Source of the DNA: Niveispirillum fermenti
GTDB lineage: Bacteria > Pseudomonadota > Alphaproteobacteria > Azospirillales > Azospirillaceae
Direction: 5' to 3'
DNA: 64,000 nucleotides
Assembly: GCF_048066175.1 (NCBI RefSeq)
Contig: NZ_JBLTXA010000003.1
Coordinates: 287,389 to 351,388, forward strand
The notes under the pieces were generated by a model. That model was given only the letters and a program-made list of their open reading frames with translations, ran no database searches and had not been told where the DNA came from. Both the position numbers and the translations under genes were made by a program. The stretch's first letter is position 1. Every line of letters starts with the position of its first letter. Shown piece by piece: positions 44,895 to 54,422 of this stretch.

Positions 44895-46130
44895 ATGGCA
44901 TTGACGACGATCTGGCGGCGTTCGGTGACCTCTCCGAAGCGGATGGCGACAGCCCTGGTCATGGCGGCCCTTCTGGCCGTCGCCGCCCCTGTCGCCGCCC
45001 TGGCGAAATACGCCTCCATCATCATCGACGCCAAGACGGGGGAGGTGCTGCACGAAGCCAGTGCCGACACTCGCAACTTCCCGGCCAGCATGACGAAGAT
45101 GATGACCCTGCACATGGTCTTCGACGCGCTGGACAGCGGCAAGCTGCGCCTGAACCAGCAACTCCCTGTCTCCCGTCATGCGTCCAGCATGGAACCCAGC
45201 AAGCTGGGCCTGGTGCCGGGGGACAGGATCACGACGGAACAGTGCATCCGTGCGCTGGTCACCAAATCGGCCAATGATTGTGCCGTCGTCCTGGCCGAGG
45301 CCGTCGGCGGCACCGAGACGGAATTCGCCCGGCTGATGACCGAGCGGGCGCGCAAGCTCGGCATGTCGCGGACCACTTTCCGCAATGCCTCCGGCCTGCC
45401 CAATGCCGGTCAGCTCTCCACGGCACGCGACTTCGCCCGTCTGGCGCAGAGCCTGATCTATGATCATGCCAAATATTACCATTATTTCTCGACCCGCAGC
45501 TTCACCTACAAGGGTGTGGTCCATACCAGCCATAACCGGCTGATGGCGCGGTATGACGGGATGGACGGCCTGAAGACGGGCTATATCCGCGCCTCCGGCT
45601 TCAATCTGGCGTCGTCGGCCGTGCGGGACGGGCGCCGCCTGATCGGCATCGTGTTCGGCGGGCAGACCGGCGCCTGGCGCGACAACCACATGGCCCGCCT
45701 GCTCGACGATGCGTTCGAGGGCAAGCGCGAGGCGCCGATGCTGGTCGCCAGCACCCAGTCGCCCAAGCCCAAGCAGCGCAAGACCGCGCCGGAGGGTGTC
45801 GTCGCGGCGGTGTCCGACAGCATCATCGGCACGGCCAATGCCGCGACCGTTGCGGCCCCGCCGTCGCGCAAGGCGGCCCTGGGCGGCTGGTCCATCCAGG
45901 TTGGCGCCTTCAACGACAAGGCCGCCAGCCAGCGCGCCGTCAATCAGGCCACCCAGCGCACCGGCACCCTGCTCGACAGCGCCACCCCGCAATTGATGGA
46001 AGTCTCCACGGCCAAGGGCAAGCTGTACCGTGCCCGCCTGACCGGGCTGGACGAGACGACGGCGCGCCGCGCCTGCGCCCAACTGTCCAAGTCCGGGCAG
46101 GGCTGCCTGACATTGCCGCCGTCCGCCTGA
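44895..46130 (+). CDS. D-alanyl-D-alanine carboxypeptidase with SPOR domain
   Basis: 411 residues. A signal peptide (ATALVMAALLAVAAPVAALA) is followed by a penicillin-binding S11 peptidase domain with SMTK (Ser65-Lys68), SAN (in TKSANDCAV) and KTG (in GLKTGYI). A linker then leads to a C-terminal SPOR domain (GGWSIQVGAFNDKAASQ ... RLTGLDETTARRAC), which binds denuded septal peptidoglycan. It trims the terminal D-Ala of pentapeptides in the periplasm, here presumably at the division site. It is shorter than E. coli DacA because the DacA C-terminal beta domain is absent. A strong terminator follows. Confidence 0.93.
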   Translation: MALTTIWRRSVTSPKRMATALVMAALLAVAAPVAALAKYASIIIDAKTGEVLHEASADTRNFPASMTKMMTLHMVFDALDSGKLRLNQQLPVSRHASSMEPSKLGLVPGDRITTEQCIRALVTKSANDCAVVLAEAVGGTETEFARLMTERARKLGMSRTTFRNASGLPNAGQLSTARDFARLAQSLIYDHAKYYHYFSTRSFTYKGVVHTSHNRLMARYDGMDGLKTGYIRASGFNLASSAVRDGRRLIGIVFGGQTGAWRDNHMARLLDDAFEGKREAPMLVASTQSPKPKQRKTAPEGVVAAVSDSIIGTANAATVAAPPSRKAALGGWSIQVGAFNDKAASQRAVNQATQRTGTLLDSATPQLMEVSTAKGKLYRARLTGLDETTARRACAQLSKSGQGCLTLPPSA

Positions 46131-46168
46131 CGGGCCATCCCGGCGCAGCATGAAAACATTCCCGGTCT

Positions 46169-46203
46169 ACAGGCCCGCCCACCCGGCGGGCCTGTTGCTT
46201 TTC
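46169..46203 (+). terminator. Intrinsic terminator after the carboxypeptidase gene
   Basis: Arms ACAGGCCCGCC (46169-46179) and GGCGGGCCTGT (46185-46195) with a five-base loop, followed by TGCTTTTCC. Confidence 0.82.
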
Positions 46204-46298
46204 CGGGTTGTTTGGACAGCATACGATTGACGCCCTGGGCGGATGCCCCCTAAATGCGCCGGAATTAACCATGCCCGCCGCTGCCAGGGGTTACCGAT

Positions 46299-47024
46299 AT
46301 GGATGGGATTCGGACGATCGCGGTCGTGGAGGATGAAACCGATCTGCGGGCGCTTCTGGCCGAATTCCTGAGTGGACAGGGGTTTCTGGTCCAATCCGCC
46401 GGCACCTGGGGGGAGTTCCGGCGGCACCTGGAGGCGGGCACGGAACCCGATCTCGTCATCCTGGATATCGGGCTGCCTGATGCCAGTGGCTACGAGGTGA
46501 TGCAGCATCTGCGCGACCGGCCGCAGGGGGCGCCCCCCATCATCATCGTGACGGGCGCCACCAGCCCGCGTGACCGTTCCATGGGGCTGGACCTGGGGGC
46601 GGACGATTATGTCTGCAAGCCGTTCGACCTGGGGGAGCTTCTGTCACGGGTCCGGGCCGTGCTGCGGCGGGCGCGGACGACCGTCACCATGGCACCGGCC
46701 GGCGACCTGCATATCCGTTTCGGCTCCTGGCTGCTGAAACGGGACGAACGGGTGCTGGTCCACCTGCCCGAACAGCGGGTGGTGGAACTGACCGCCATGG
46801 AGTTTGACCTTCTGCTGGCCATGGCCCAGCGTCCGCACCGTATCCTGACGCGGGAGCAGTTGCTGCACCTGTCCCATATCCGCAAGGGTGACCCGTTCGA
46901 CCGGGCCATCGATGTCCGTATCGCCCGGCTGCGGCGCAAGCTTGAAGTCAACCCGTCGCATCCCGGCCATATCCGGACCGTGCGCGGGGCCGGTTATGTC
47001 TTCCATCCCGACGGCACGGTCTGA
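46299..47024 (+). CDS. OmpR/PhoB-family response regulator
   Basis: 241 residues. The receiver domain has the acidic pocket (VVEDETD), phosphoacceptor Asp56 in LVILDIGLPD, the switch Thr in VTGATS and Lys in YVCKPFDLGELL. The C-terminal winged helix has ELTAMEFDLLLAMAQ, ILTREQLL and HIRTVRGAGYVF. No sensor kinase gene lies next to it, so it is an orphan regulator in this window. Its promoter region starts right after the terminator at 46203. Confidence 0.93.
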   Translation: MDGIRTIAVVEDETDLRALLAEFLSGQGFLVQSAGTWGEFRRHLEAGTEPDLVILDIGLPDASGYEVMQHLRDRPQGAPPIIIVTGATSPRDRSMGLDLGADDYVCKPFDLGELLSRVRAVLRRARTTVTMAPAGDLHIRFGSWLLKRDERVLVHLPEQRVVELTAMEFDLLLAMAQRPHRILTREQLLHLSHIRKGDPFDRAIDVRIARLRRKLEVNPSHPGHIRTVRGAGYVFHPDGTV

Positions 47025-47057
47025 CCCGGCATCCGTCTGCCGGGTCAGACCGGCCGG

Positions 47058-47753
47058 TCAGGCGTCCTGGTCCTTCATCCACCAATAGCGCTTGCCGGGT
47101 TCCGGCGTGAAATCCACTTCCCGCAGGCCATCGTCGCGCAGCGGGCAGGCGGCGCTGGGCCGTTGCGCGAACATGGCCGCCCAGCGCTTCAGCTTGGGAT
47201 GTGCGTCGGTCAGGAAATGGTCGCCGTAATTCTCGGCATTGTGATGGACCATCGGGTAAAGCGCGCAATCGGCGGTGGAGATTTCGGCCCCCATCAGGAA
47301 CGGCCCCGTATCATCGGCCAGCATTTCCATGCTGGCGATGGACCGGTCCAGGAACGGCTTGATGAAGGCTGCCGTCTCCGCACTCTGGGTCAGCAGCCGG
47401 GCGAATTGCGGCAGGGTGTTGGCATAATAGGGCATGCAGCGATGGAAGAACTCGTTGCACAGATGCATGAAGGCCCGCATCCGCTGCCGGTCTATGGCCG
47501 TCTTCCCGATGAAATTCGGGCTGGGGAAGCGTTCTTCCAGATATTCGATGATGGCCAGACTGTCGAACAGGCAGGTGCCGTCATCCAGTTCCAGCACGGG
47601 GATATAGCTGAGCGGGTTCTTGGCCAGCATCGCGGGGTCGCGCTGATCGCCATAGCTCATGGGCACGATGTCGATGCCCCCGATCCCCTTTTCCTTGATG
47701 TAGATGGTCACGCGCCGGGGCCAGGGGCCCCACGCCAGATCGTAAAGCTTCAT
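47058..47753 (-). CDS. Glutathione S-transferase family protein
   Basis: 231 residues from the ATG at 47753, with AGGATTT just upstream. The N-terminal half is MKLYDLAWGPWPRRVTIYIKEKG, with SYIPVLELDDG and the glutathione-binding LFDSLAIIEYLEERFP. The helical half includes FLMGAEISTADCALYPM. A C-terminal extension (PEPGKRYWWMKDQDA) goes beyond the usual fold. It is the first gene, from the left, of the 47-61 kb oxidation island and is downstream of the ferredoxin gene on the same strand. A role in handling an oxidised intermediate is inference. Confidence 0.9.
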   Translation of the reverse strand: MKLYDLAWGPWPRRVTIYIKEKGIGGIDIVPMSYGDQRDPAMLAKNPLSYIPVLELDDGTCLFDSLAIIEYLEERFPSPNFIGKTAIDRQRMRAFMHLCNEFFHRCMPYYANTLPQFARLLTQSAETAAFIKPFLDRSIASMEMLADDTGPFLMGAEISTADCALYPMVHHNAENYGDHFLTDAHPKLKRWAAMFAQRPSAACPLRDDGLREVDFTPEPGKRYWWMKDQDA

Positions 47754-47881
47754 CGGAAATCCTCCTGCGCCGGCCGCGTCATCGCCGGACCGTTTGACAC
47801 GGCGCCAAGAGTATCGGCCCACCCGGCTTCCGGCCAGCAGGCCTACCCGGATTGCGGTCTCACCACCCGCCGCCGGCCCCG

Positions 47882-48196
47882 TCAGTCGGTGGCGATGGTG
47901 ACGCGCATGCCGTCCAGCGGGGCGATGACCGGGATCTGGCAGGACAGGCGGGACGTGGCCCGGCGTCCACTGCAACTGTCCAGCAGGTCGTTCTCGTCGG
48001 CGCTCATCGGCGGCATGTGGCCGGCATAGGCCGGATCGACATGGACATGGCAGGTGGCGCAGGAACAGCAGCCGCCGCACAGGGCATCCAGCCCATCGAC
48101 CCCCTGGGCGCGCAGCCCTTCCATCAGGGTTGCTCCCTCTTCGATATCGATGGACAGGTCCTTGCCGTCCAGTGTGGTGACGATCAGACGGGGCAT
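47882..48196 (-). CDS. 2Fe-2S ferredoxin of the adrenodoxin/terpredoxin type
   Basis: 104 residues from the ATG at 48196. The ligands Cys40, Cys46, Cys49 and Cys86 follow C-x5-C-x2-C ... C; two further cysteines (43 and 44) lie in the loop (CGGCCSCATC). This class donates electrons to cytochromes P450 or oxygenases, and differs in surface residues from the ISC ferredoxin at 18.4 kb. It is divergent from the TonB receptor gene. A natural partner would be the Rieske oxygenase at 55.4 kb; no ferredoxin reductase is present in the window. Confidence 0.9.
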   Translation of the reverse strand: MPRLIVTTLDGKDLSIDIEEGATLMEGLRAQGVDGLDALCGGCCSCATCHVHVDPAYAGHMPPMSADENDLLDSCSGRRATSRLSCQIPVIAPLDGMRVTIATD

Positions 48197-48482
48197 GGCC
48201 GCACGACCTCCTGCATTGCCGGGGGGACCGGTGGCGGGGCTGTTTTCCGGCCCCGCCGCACCGGCCCGCCCCTGTTGCCACAACCCCGCCCCGGGCCGCA
48301 CCTAGCCGTTCGGACGGGCAGGACGGGGCGGGACAGTTCCGCCGTAAAGATAGGGTGAGTCGGCCGGCATCCCCGCGCTACCTTCGGCATCGCAACAATT
48401 TGGCCGGTACCCGATAAGGGCGGAAGCCGGCGATATCCGAACAGGTTACAGGGCGCTTCAACTGGGAATGAAGAGGACACGC

Positions 48483-50657
48483 ATGTCTGCCTTGGCAAAG
48501 GGCCAGAGCCAATCACGCCATCATCATCGCCGGATCATCCTGGCCGCTCTGCTGGCGGGGTCACCGCTGGCACTGACCGCCGCCATGCCGGCCGTCGCAC
48601 AGGAGGAACCGGGCGCATCGGGGCTGATGCTGGAGGAGGTGATCGTCACAGCCCGCAAGCGCATGGAGCGCCTGCAGGACATCCCCGACAGCATCACCTC
48701 CTTCTCTGCCGCGAGCATCGAAAGCGCCAATATCCAGAACGTGAAGGATATGGCCGTCCTGGTGCCCAACGTTTCCATCGTCGAGGCCCAGCAGCCCGGC
48801 GTGGCCATGATCAATATCCGCGGTGTGGGCCAGGCCCGCAACGGCGAGAGCCCCGTTGCCGTGGTGATCGACGGGGTACAGGCCAGCAATGCCAGCCAGA
48901 TCACGCAGGACCTGTTCGATATCGAAAGGATCGAAGTGTTGAAGGGGCCGCAAGGGGCGGTCTATGGCCGCAACGCCATTGGCGGCGCCATCAACATCGT
49001 CACCCGCCAGCCCACCGACACGTTCGAGGGCTTCGTGCAGGCCGGCTACGGCACGGCCAACGACAAGCGGGTCAGCGCCAGCCTGAGCGGCCCCATCATC
49101 CCGGAACGGCTGCTGTTCCGTATCGCCGGGTCGGCCCGCGATTTCGACGGCCAGGTCGACAGCCTGATGACACCGGGTCACGACAAGGCCGATTGGCAGG
49201 AGGACCGGAACGTCCGGGCCGGTCTTCTGGCCCGCCCGTTGGAGGATGTGACGCTGGATCTGCGCTATGCCCGGCTGGATACCAGGGCCGGTGCCGCCTA
49301 TTACGGCCTGATCACACCCGGTGACGATATCGACCGGCCGCTGCCCTATGCCGGCGATCGCGCCAGTTGGGCCGACCGGGTCCTGAACGACGCCTCGGCC
49401 AAGCTGGACATCGAGCTTCCCGGCGTCACCCTGACATCCGTTACGGCGCTGTCCAAGGTCAGTTCCTTCATTGATGAGGATCTGGATTTCACACCCCTGT
49501 CCCTGACCATTGCCGAACAGTCGCTGAAGACCAGAAATTTCAGCCAGGAACTGCGCCTCACTTCCAATGACGGCGGCCCGTTCAAATGGCTGGGCGGGGT
49601 CTATTATCTGCGCAGCCGCCAGACCCTGGACACGAAGATCAGCGGCGGGGCGGACCTGTTGCCCGCCCTGGGACTGCCGTCATCGATGGCCCCCCTGCTG
49701 CTGGCGCGCACGGCGGCGCGCGACCGCAACAAGGCCTATGCCGGGTTCGGGCAGCTTTCCTATCGGTTCGACAGCGGACTGGAGGTGACGGGTGCCCTGC
49801 GCTATGACGTCGACGACCGGCACCAGACCGATCTGGTCGCCGCGGGCAACCCGGAATATGATCAGACCTTCCGGTCCTGGCAGCCCAAATTGTCGCTGTC
49901 CTATTTCTTCGAAGCCGACCAGATGGTCTATGCGACCGTCGGCAAGGGGTTCCGCAGCGGCGGGTTCAACCCCCAGGAGCGTATCACCCGCGTCTATGAC
50001 AAGGAAGAGAACTGGAACTACGAGGCGGGTTTCAAGACCAGCCTGATGGACCGGCGCATGGTCTTGAACGGTGCAGCCTTCTATACGCGGATCACTGACC
50101 GGCAGGTCTATATCCTGGACCTGATCAATTCCGCCCAGACACTGGCCAATCCCATTCCCAAGGCAGAGGTCTATGGCGCCGAGCTGGAGATGACGGCACG
50201 GCCCCTGCGCGGGCTGGACCTGTCCGCCTCCATCGGGCTGACCGACAGCAAGATCGTCAGCTATCGCACCGATGTGTTCGCCGGCCTGCCCGTGGCGGGC
50301 GATTTCACCGGCAACAAGCTGCCGCAGGTGGCGGGCCTGTCCTATGCGCTGTCGGCGCAGTACGCCTTCGACCTGACGGACGAGGCGACGCTGACCCCGC
50401 GGCTGGAATGGAACGGGTCCGGTGGGCGTTATTACTGGGAGATCGACAATCAGGCCCGGCGTTCCGCGATCAGCCTGGTCAATGCCCGATTGACCCTGGA
50501 TTACGATGCGCTGTCGGTCACGGCTTATGCGGAGAACCTGTTCAAGGAGGATTACATCCTTGAATATGTGGCCATGGAGTGGAGCGGGGCCGCCGGCAAT
50601 TTCTCCGCCGCTGCCCCGGGCCGCCGCATCGGCATCAAGGCGCGGTTCGACTTCTGA
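48483..50657 (+). CDS. TonB-dependent receptor
   Basis: 724 residues from the ATG at 48483 (GAGGA upstream; 48468 is an alternative). A signal peptide runs to about residue 38 (ALTAAMPAVAQ). A TonB-box-like region (LEEVIVTARKRMERLQDIP) and the plug domain (IRGVGQARNG, VYGRNAIGGAINIVTRQP) precede the beta-barrel, which ends in a terminal Phe (GIKARFDF). The EVIVTARKR-type box is typical of sphingomonad and alphaproteobacterial receptors that import organic substrates rather than only siderophores. It leads a plus-strand run with the SRPBCC/SnoaL and MalT-like genes, about 78 bases apart. Confidence 0.94.
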   Translation: MSALAKGQSQSRHHHRRIILAALLAGSPLALTAAMPAVAQEEPGASGLMLEEVIVTARKRMERLQDIPDSITSFSAASIESANIQNVKDMAVLVPNVSIVEAQQPGVAMINIRGVGQARNGESPVAVVIDGVQASNASQITQDLFDIERIEVLKGPQGAVYGRNAIGGAINIVTRQPTDTFEGFVQAGYGTANDKRVSASLSGPIIPERLLFRIAGSARDFDGQVDSLMTPGHDKADWQEDRNVRAGLLARPLEDVTLDLRYARLDTRAGAAYYGLITPGDDIDRPLPYAGDRASWADRVLNDASAKLDIELPGVTLTSVTALSKVSSFIDEDLDFTPLSLTIAEQSLKTRNFSQELRLTSNDGGPFKWLGGVYYLRSRQTLDTKISGGADLLPALGLPSSMAPLLLARTAARDRNKAYAGFGQLSYRFDSGLEVTGALRYDVDDRHQTDLVAAGNPEYDQTFRSWQPKLSLSYFFEADQMVYATVGKGFRSGGFNPQERITRVYDKEENWNYEAGFKTSLMDRRMVLNGAAFYTRITDRQVYILDLINSAQTLANPIPKAEVYGAELEMTARPLRGLDLSASIGLTDSKIVSYRTDVFAGLPVAGDFTGNKLPQVAGLSYALSAQYAFDLTDEATLTPRLEWNGSGGRYYWEIDNQARRSAISLVNARLTLDYDALSVTAYAENLFKEDYILEYVAMEWSGAAGNFSAAAPGRRIGIKARFDF

Positions 50658-50734
50658 TGTCCCGGCCCGCGGCGGGTGCCGCCTGCCGCGGGCCGGTCCG
50701 GACATGAAAGCCAAAACCAACAGGGAGAGCGACC

Positions 50735-51577
50735 ATGGGCCAGGCCCGCGTGGTGCGCCGTTTCGATGCCCCGGCATCGGCGGTCTGGGATCTTGTGTCA
50801 TGGCGGGGCATGGCCCGCCTGGCCGGGGGCAGCCTGTTCGAGACTGTCAGCTTCGAGCAGGCGGACATGGCGGTGGGCGCCACCAAGCGGCTGCATCTGG
50901 CCACCGGCGACACGATCCGCGAAAGGCTGGAATGGCTGGACGAGCCGGGCATGGGCTATGGCTACCGCATCATCGATGGCGGCGGCCTGCCTGTGACCGA
51001 CTATACCGGCCATGTGCGGGTCACGGCGGCCGGTCCGGATGCCTGCACCGTGATCATCCGCTGCGAATTTGCGGGTGTGACCGTGGAGGATGAGGATTTC
51101 CGGCGGCAATGGCAGGAAATGGAGAGTGGTGTGCTGGATGCCGTTGCCACCCGGCTGGCCTGCGCGTCTGTGACGCCATCGGACATCGCCGCCATCATCC
51201 GCGCCCGCAGCGACCTGTTCGAGGCGGATTTCGCCAGCGGCGATGCCGCCCGGCTGGTGGCGAACTATTATACCGACACCCCGCGCGTCATCATGCCCGA
51301 CAGCCCCATGCTGTCGGGGCGGGCGGCGATCACCGCCATGTTTGCGGAACTGATGAAGGTCAACGCTGCCTGCCGGTTGCATCAGGTGGATGTCTACGCG
51401 GCCGGTGACCTTGCCTATGAACTGAGCGAGGCGACGGTCACCCCGCGCGACCCGGCGGCCCCGGTGCTGGCCGTGCGCTATATCATCATCTGGCGGCGCG
51501 TTGCGGGGGAATGGCGCGTGTCCATCGACTTTTTCGGCTGGGGTGATCTGGCGGTTGCGGCCGTGCCGGGATCGTGA
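50735..51577 (+). CDS. SRPBCC / SnoaL-like two-domain protein
   Basis: 280 residues with AGGGAGAG before the ATG. Residues 1-145 resemble a SRPBCC (Bet v1-like, polyketide cyclase/dehydrase) domain: VVRRFDAPASAVWDLVSW and the closing helix MESGVLDAVATRLA. Residues of about 155-275 resemble SnoaL/NTF2-like proteins, with ADFASGDAARLVANYYTD and YIIIWRRVAGEWRVSIDFF. Both folds form hydrophobic pockets used for binding, hydration or isomerisation of ring compounds. The two fused in one protein are unusual. The position between a receptor and a regulator suggests a substrate-binding or early catabolic step. Confidence 0.75.
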   Translation: MGQARVVRRFDAPASAVWDLVSWRGMARLAGGSLFETVSFEQADMAVGATKRLHLATGDTIRERLEWLDEPGMGYGYRIIDGGGLPVTDYTGHVRVTAAGPDACTVIIRCEFAGVTVEDEDFRRQWQEMESGVLDAVATRLACASVTPSDIAAIIRARSDLFEADFASGDAARLVANYYTDTPRVIMPDSPMLSGRAAITAMFAELMKVNAACRLHQVDVYAAGDLAYELSEATVTPRDPAAPVLAVRYIIIWRRVAGEWRVSIDFFGWGDLAVAAVPGS

Positions 51578-51623
51578 CAGCCTGGAATACGGATGGAGCT
51601 GCTGACGGACGGGAGAGCGTCGT

Positions 51624-54311
51624 TTGGCGGAACAGGTCGCGGTTGGGGAAGATGAATTGTCCGCCGACGGGGCGGATATCGGTCTGCCTTACCGGTATGC
51701 GCCGCGCCACGCCGCGGGCCACCGTGTCCTGCGCAAGGACCTGCTGCGGCACCTGACCGAAGCCAGCCTGCTGAAGCAACTTTGCATCGTCCGCGGTCCC
51801 GCGGGGTCGGGCAAGACCACCCTTCTGACCCAATGGTTCGAGGTGGCGCAGCAGATGGACCGGCCCGTCGCCTGGCTGACGGTGGATGCGGCCGACCGCG
51901 ACCTGGCGCATCTGCTGCGGGGGCTGGCGCTGGCGCTTCAGCGTGCGGGTTGTGTCCGCATTGCGGAGGGGGTGAGGGCGCTGGCCGGTCAGGCCGATTC
52001 CGCGGGCACAGCACAACTGGCCCAGCGGCTGGCCACCATCTGCAACCGGTCGGGCGAACGGCCGCTGATCGTCATCGATCAGTATGAATGCATGGATGGA
52101 GAGGCGATCGGCCAGATCGTCGCGGGCTTCCTGCAGCACGCGGCCAGCACGCGGCTGGTGATCGCCAGCCGCGTGCGCCCGGTCATCCAACTGGGCAGCC
52201 TGCGGGCCCGCGACCAGTTGTTCGAGATCGGGCCGTCCGATCTCAACCTGACGCCCCTGGAAACCCGGGCGGCCTTCGACGAGGATGTGCCCGAGCTTTA
52301 CACCCGCCGCCTGCATCTGGAGACCAGCGGCGAGGCCGTGGCCGTCGGCTTTGCCCGGCGGGTCATGGATGAATTGCCCCGTGACATGGTGGGGGCGGAG
52401 AACTGGCAGGAGCAACTGCACGAATATTATCGGGCCGAGGTGCTGGACAACCTGCCCGAACAATTGCGTGACGCGATGAGCCGGCTGGTCGTCGTGGAGC
52501 GGTTCGACCTGTCGCTGGCCACCGCGCTGCTGGGCCGCCACGCGACGGCGGTGATCGAGCGGCTGCATCATGTGGAAGGGCTGCTGCTGCGGCATCGCGG
52601 CACGCAGGAATTCTATTTCCCGGAGATGCTGCGCCGGTTCCTGGAACGCCGGCTGGCCTGGATGGAGGATGCCGACCATGCCGGGCTGCACCGCCGCGCC
52701 GCGCTCTGGTTCGCCCAGCGGGGACGGCACATGGAGGCGCTGCGCCACGCTGTCGCGGCCGGTGACCGTGAACAGGCGTCGGTCCTGCTGGAACGGGTGG
52801 GCCAGACCAGCCTGGTGACGCAACAGGGCGTGTCGGAAGTCCATCGCATGCTGGCATCCATCGGGCTGGCCCGTGATGCCGACAGCCCGGCGACGCTATT
52901 GTCGCTGGCCGTGATCCATGCGCATGAGGGCGACGCAGAGGCGGCCGGCGCCTGCCTGGACAAGGCCAAGCGCATGCTGGCTGGGGACGGCGCGGATGAC
53001 CCGGCCGTGGGCGGGCCGCTGATCCTGGCGGAGGCGTTCGTCGCCGGCTTCCGGGAAAGGACGTCCAGCGCCGCCACGGCGCCCGCCCTGCGCCGCCACC
53101 TGGATGACACACCGGAAAGCGACCATGACATGCGCGCGCAGGTGCATGTGCTGCTGTCCTGGGACCGGTTCTGCCACGGCGATATGGGCGAGGCGCAGCG
53201 TCTGATCGATGCGGCGGGTGCCGATTATGCCGAGACGGAAGGCGTCTATGGCTGCGTCTTCATGCATGTGCATCAGGCGCTGACCCGGTTCTGGCGCAAC
53301 GACCTGGACCAGGCGCTGGCCGAGATCAGCCTGGGCGAGCGCATGACGCGCATCTTCTTCCCCGATGACCAGCGGCTGCGGGCCATGACGGGGATGCTGC
53401 GGGCCGGACTGCTGTTCGAACTGGGCCGGCCGGACACGCTGACCGACTTCACGGCACTGGTCGGCACCGTCGGTGCCGTGGAAAGCTGGAGCGAGATCCA
53501 GATATGGAGCCATCTCCAGGCGGCGCGCGCCGCATTGGCCCAGGGACGCGGACAGGAGGCGCGGGGTATCGCCTCCTACGGGCTGGAGGTGGCGAAAAGG
53601 CTGGAATCCCGGCGTATGGATTGGCACATGCGGCTGATGGGCCTGGAGATCGCCATCCGTGCCGGCGAGATTGGGCGTGCCCGGGCGATGGGCACGGCCA
53701 TGGGGCTGCCCGATGCCGCTTTCCTGGATGGTGCCGATGGCACCTTCACCTGGCAGGAACAGGGGAGCGGGCTGCTGGCGGGCCTGCGGCTGGCCGATGC
53801 GCTGGATGATGATGCGCAGTTCACCCGGCTTGCCGCCATCGCCCGCGCCCGGATCGATGCGCTGGATGTCGACCGCTGCCGCGCGCAGCTTGAAATCCTG
53901 CTGGCCCGGCGGGCCCAGCGCCAGGGGGATGTGGCGGGTGCGGCCGACCATGTCGCGGCGGCCCGGGCCGCCTGCCCGCATGGCCTGCCCGCGGCCCTGT
54001 TCCTGGAGGCGGCGGACGGGCTGGGCAGCCTTCTGCCCGACCTGTCGGCCTGGGTCGTGCCGGCCAAGCTGTCGGCCAGCCGGGGCCCCGTCCCGCTGCC
54101 TGCCGCCGACGAGCGCGACCCGCTGACCGAACGGGAACGCCAGATCATGCTATTCATGGGCGAGGGCCATCCCAACAAGGTGACGGCCTACAGGCTGGGC
54201 CTCAGCGAGGCGACGGTGAAATTCCACCTGCGCAACATCTATCGCAAGCTGCATGCCCAGAACCGTACCCAGGCGCTGGCCCGCTACCGGAACCTTGCCG
54301 ACGAGCGCTGA
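51624..54311 (+). CDS. MalT-like LuxR-family ATP-dependent regulator
   Basis: 895 residues from a TTG start at 51624 (GGGAGAG upstream); the first in-frame ATG is beyond the P-loop, so the non-ATG start is needed. The STAND-type NTPase domain has the P-loop GPAGSGKTT (58-66) and a Walker B-like LIVIDQYE. A long helical repeat region follows. The C-terminal LuxR helix-turn-helix (about 830-890) contains LTERERQIMLFM and LGLSEATVKFHLRNIYRKL. MalT-type proteins bind a small ligand and ATP, then oligomerise and activate transcription. It is the likely regulator of this island, converging on the DJ-1 gene. Confidence 0.88.
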   Translation: MAEQVAVGEDELSADGADIGLPYRYAPRHAAGHRVLRKDLLRHLTEASLLKQLCIVRGPAGSGKTTLLTQWFEVAQQMDRPVAWLTVDAADRDLAHLLRGLALALQRAGCVRIAEGVRALAGQADSAGTAQLAQRLATICNRSGERPLIVIDQYECMDGEAIGQIVAGFLQHAASTRLVIASRVRPVIQLGSLRARDQLFEIGPSDLNLTPLETRAAFDEDVPELYTRRLHLETSGEAVAVGFARRVMDELPRDMVGAENWQEQLHEYYRAEVLDNLPEQLRDAMSRLVVVERFDLSLATALLGRHATAVIERLHHVEGLLLRHRGTQEFYFPEMLRRFLERRLAWMEDADHAGLHRRAALWFAQRGRHMEALRHAVAAGDREQASVLLERVGQTSLVTQQGVSEVHRMLASIGLARDADSPATLLSLAVIHAHEGDAEAAGACLDKAKRMLAGDGADDPAVGGPLILAEAFVAGFRERTSSAATAPALRRHLDDTPESDHDMRAQVHVLLSWDRFCHGDMGEAQRLIDAAGADYAETEGVYGCVFMHVHQALTRFWRNDLDQALAEISLGERMTRIFFPDDQRLRAMTGMLRAGLLFELGRPDTLTDFTALVGTVGAVESWSEIQIWSHLQAARAALAQGRGQEARGIASYGLEVAKRLESRRMDWHMRLMGLEIAIRAGEIGRARAMGTAMGLPDAAFLDGADGTFTWQEQGSGLLAGLRLADALDDDAQFTRLAAIARARIDALDVDRCRAQLEILLARRAQRQGDVAGAADHVAAARAACPHGLPAALFLEAADGLGSLLPDLSAWVVPAKLSASRGPVPLPAADERDPLTERERQIMLFMGEGHPNKVTAYRLGLSEATVKFHLRNIYRKLHAQNRTQALARYRNLADER

Positions 54312-54365
54312 TACCGTCCGGGCACAACCAGCTTCCGCCACGCAAAGACCCTGCTGCAACGCGAA

Positions 54366-54396
54366 CACCCCTCCCCGCGGGCGGCGGGGAAGGGTG
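54366..54396. terminator. Inverted repeat between convergent genes
   Basis: Arms CACCCCTCCCCGC (54366-54378) and GCGGGGAAGGGTG (54384-54396) with one mismatch and a five-base loop. No T-run; it may act as a bidirectional terminator for the MalT-like and DJ-1 genes. Confidence 0.5.
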
Positions 54397-54422
54397 CGGA
54401 GCAGGGCGTCTGCACAGAGGCG

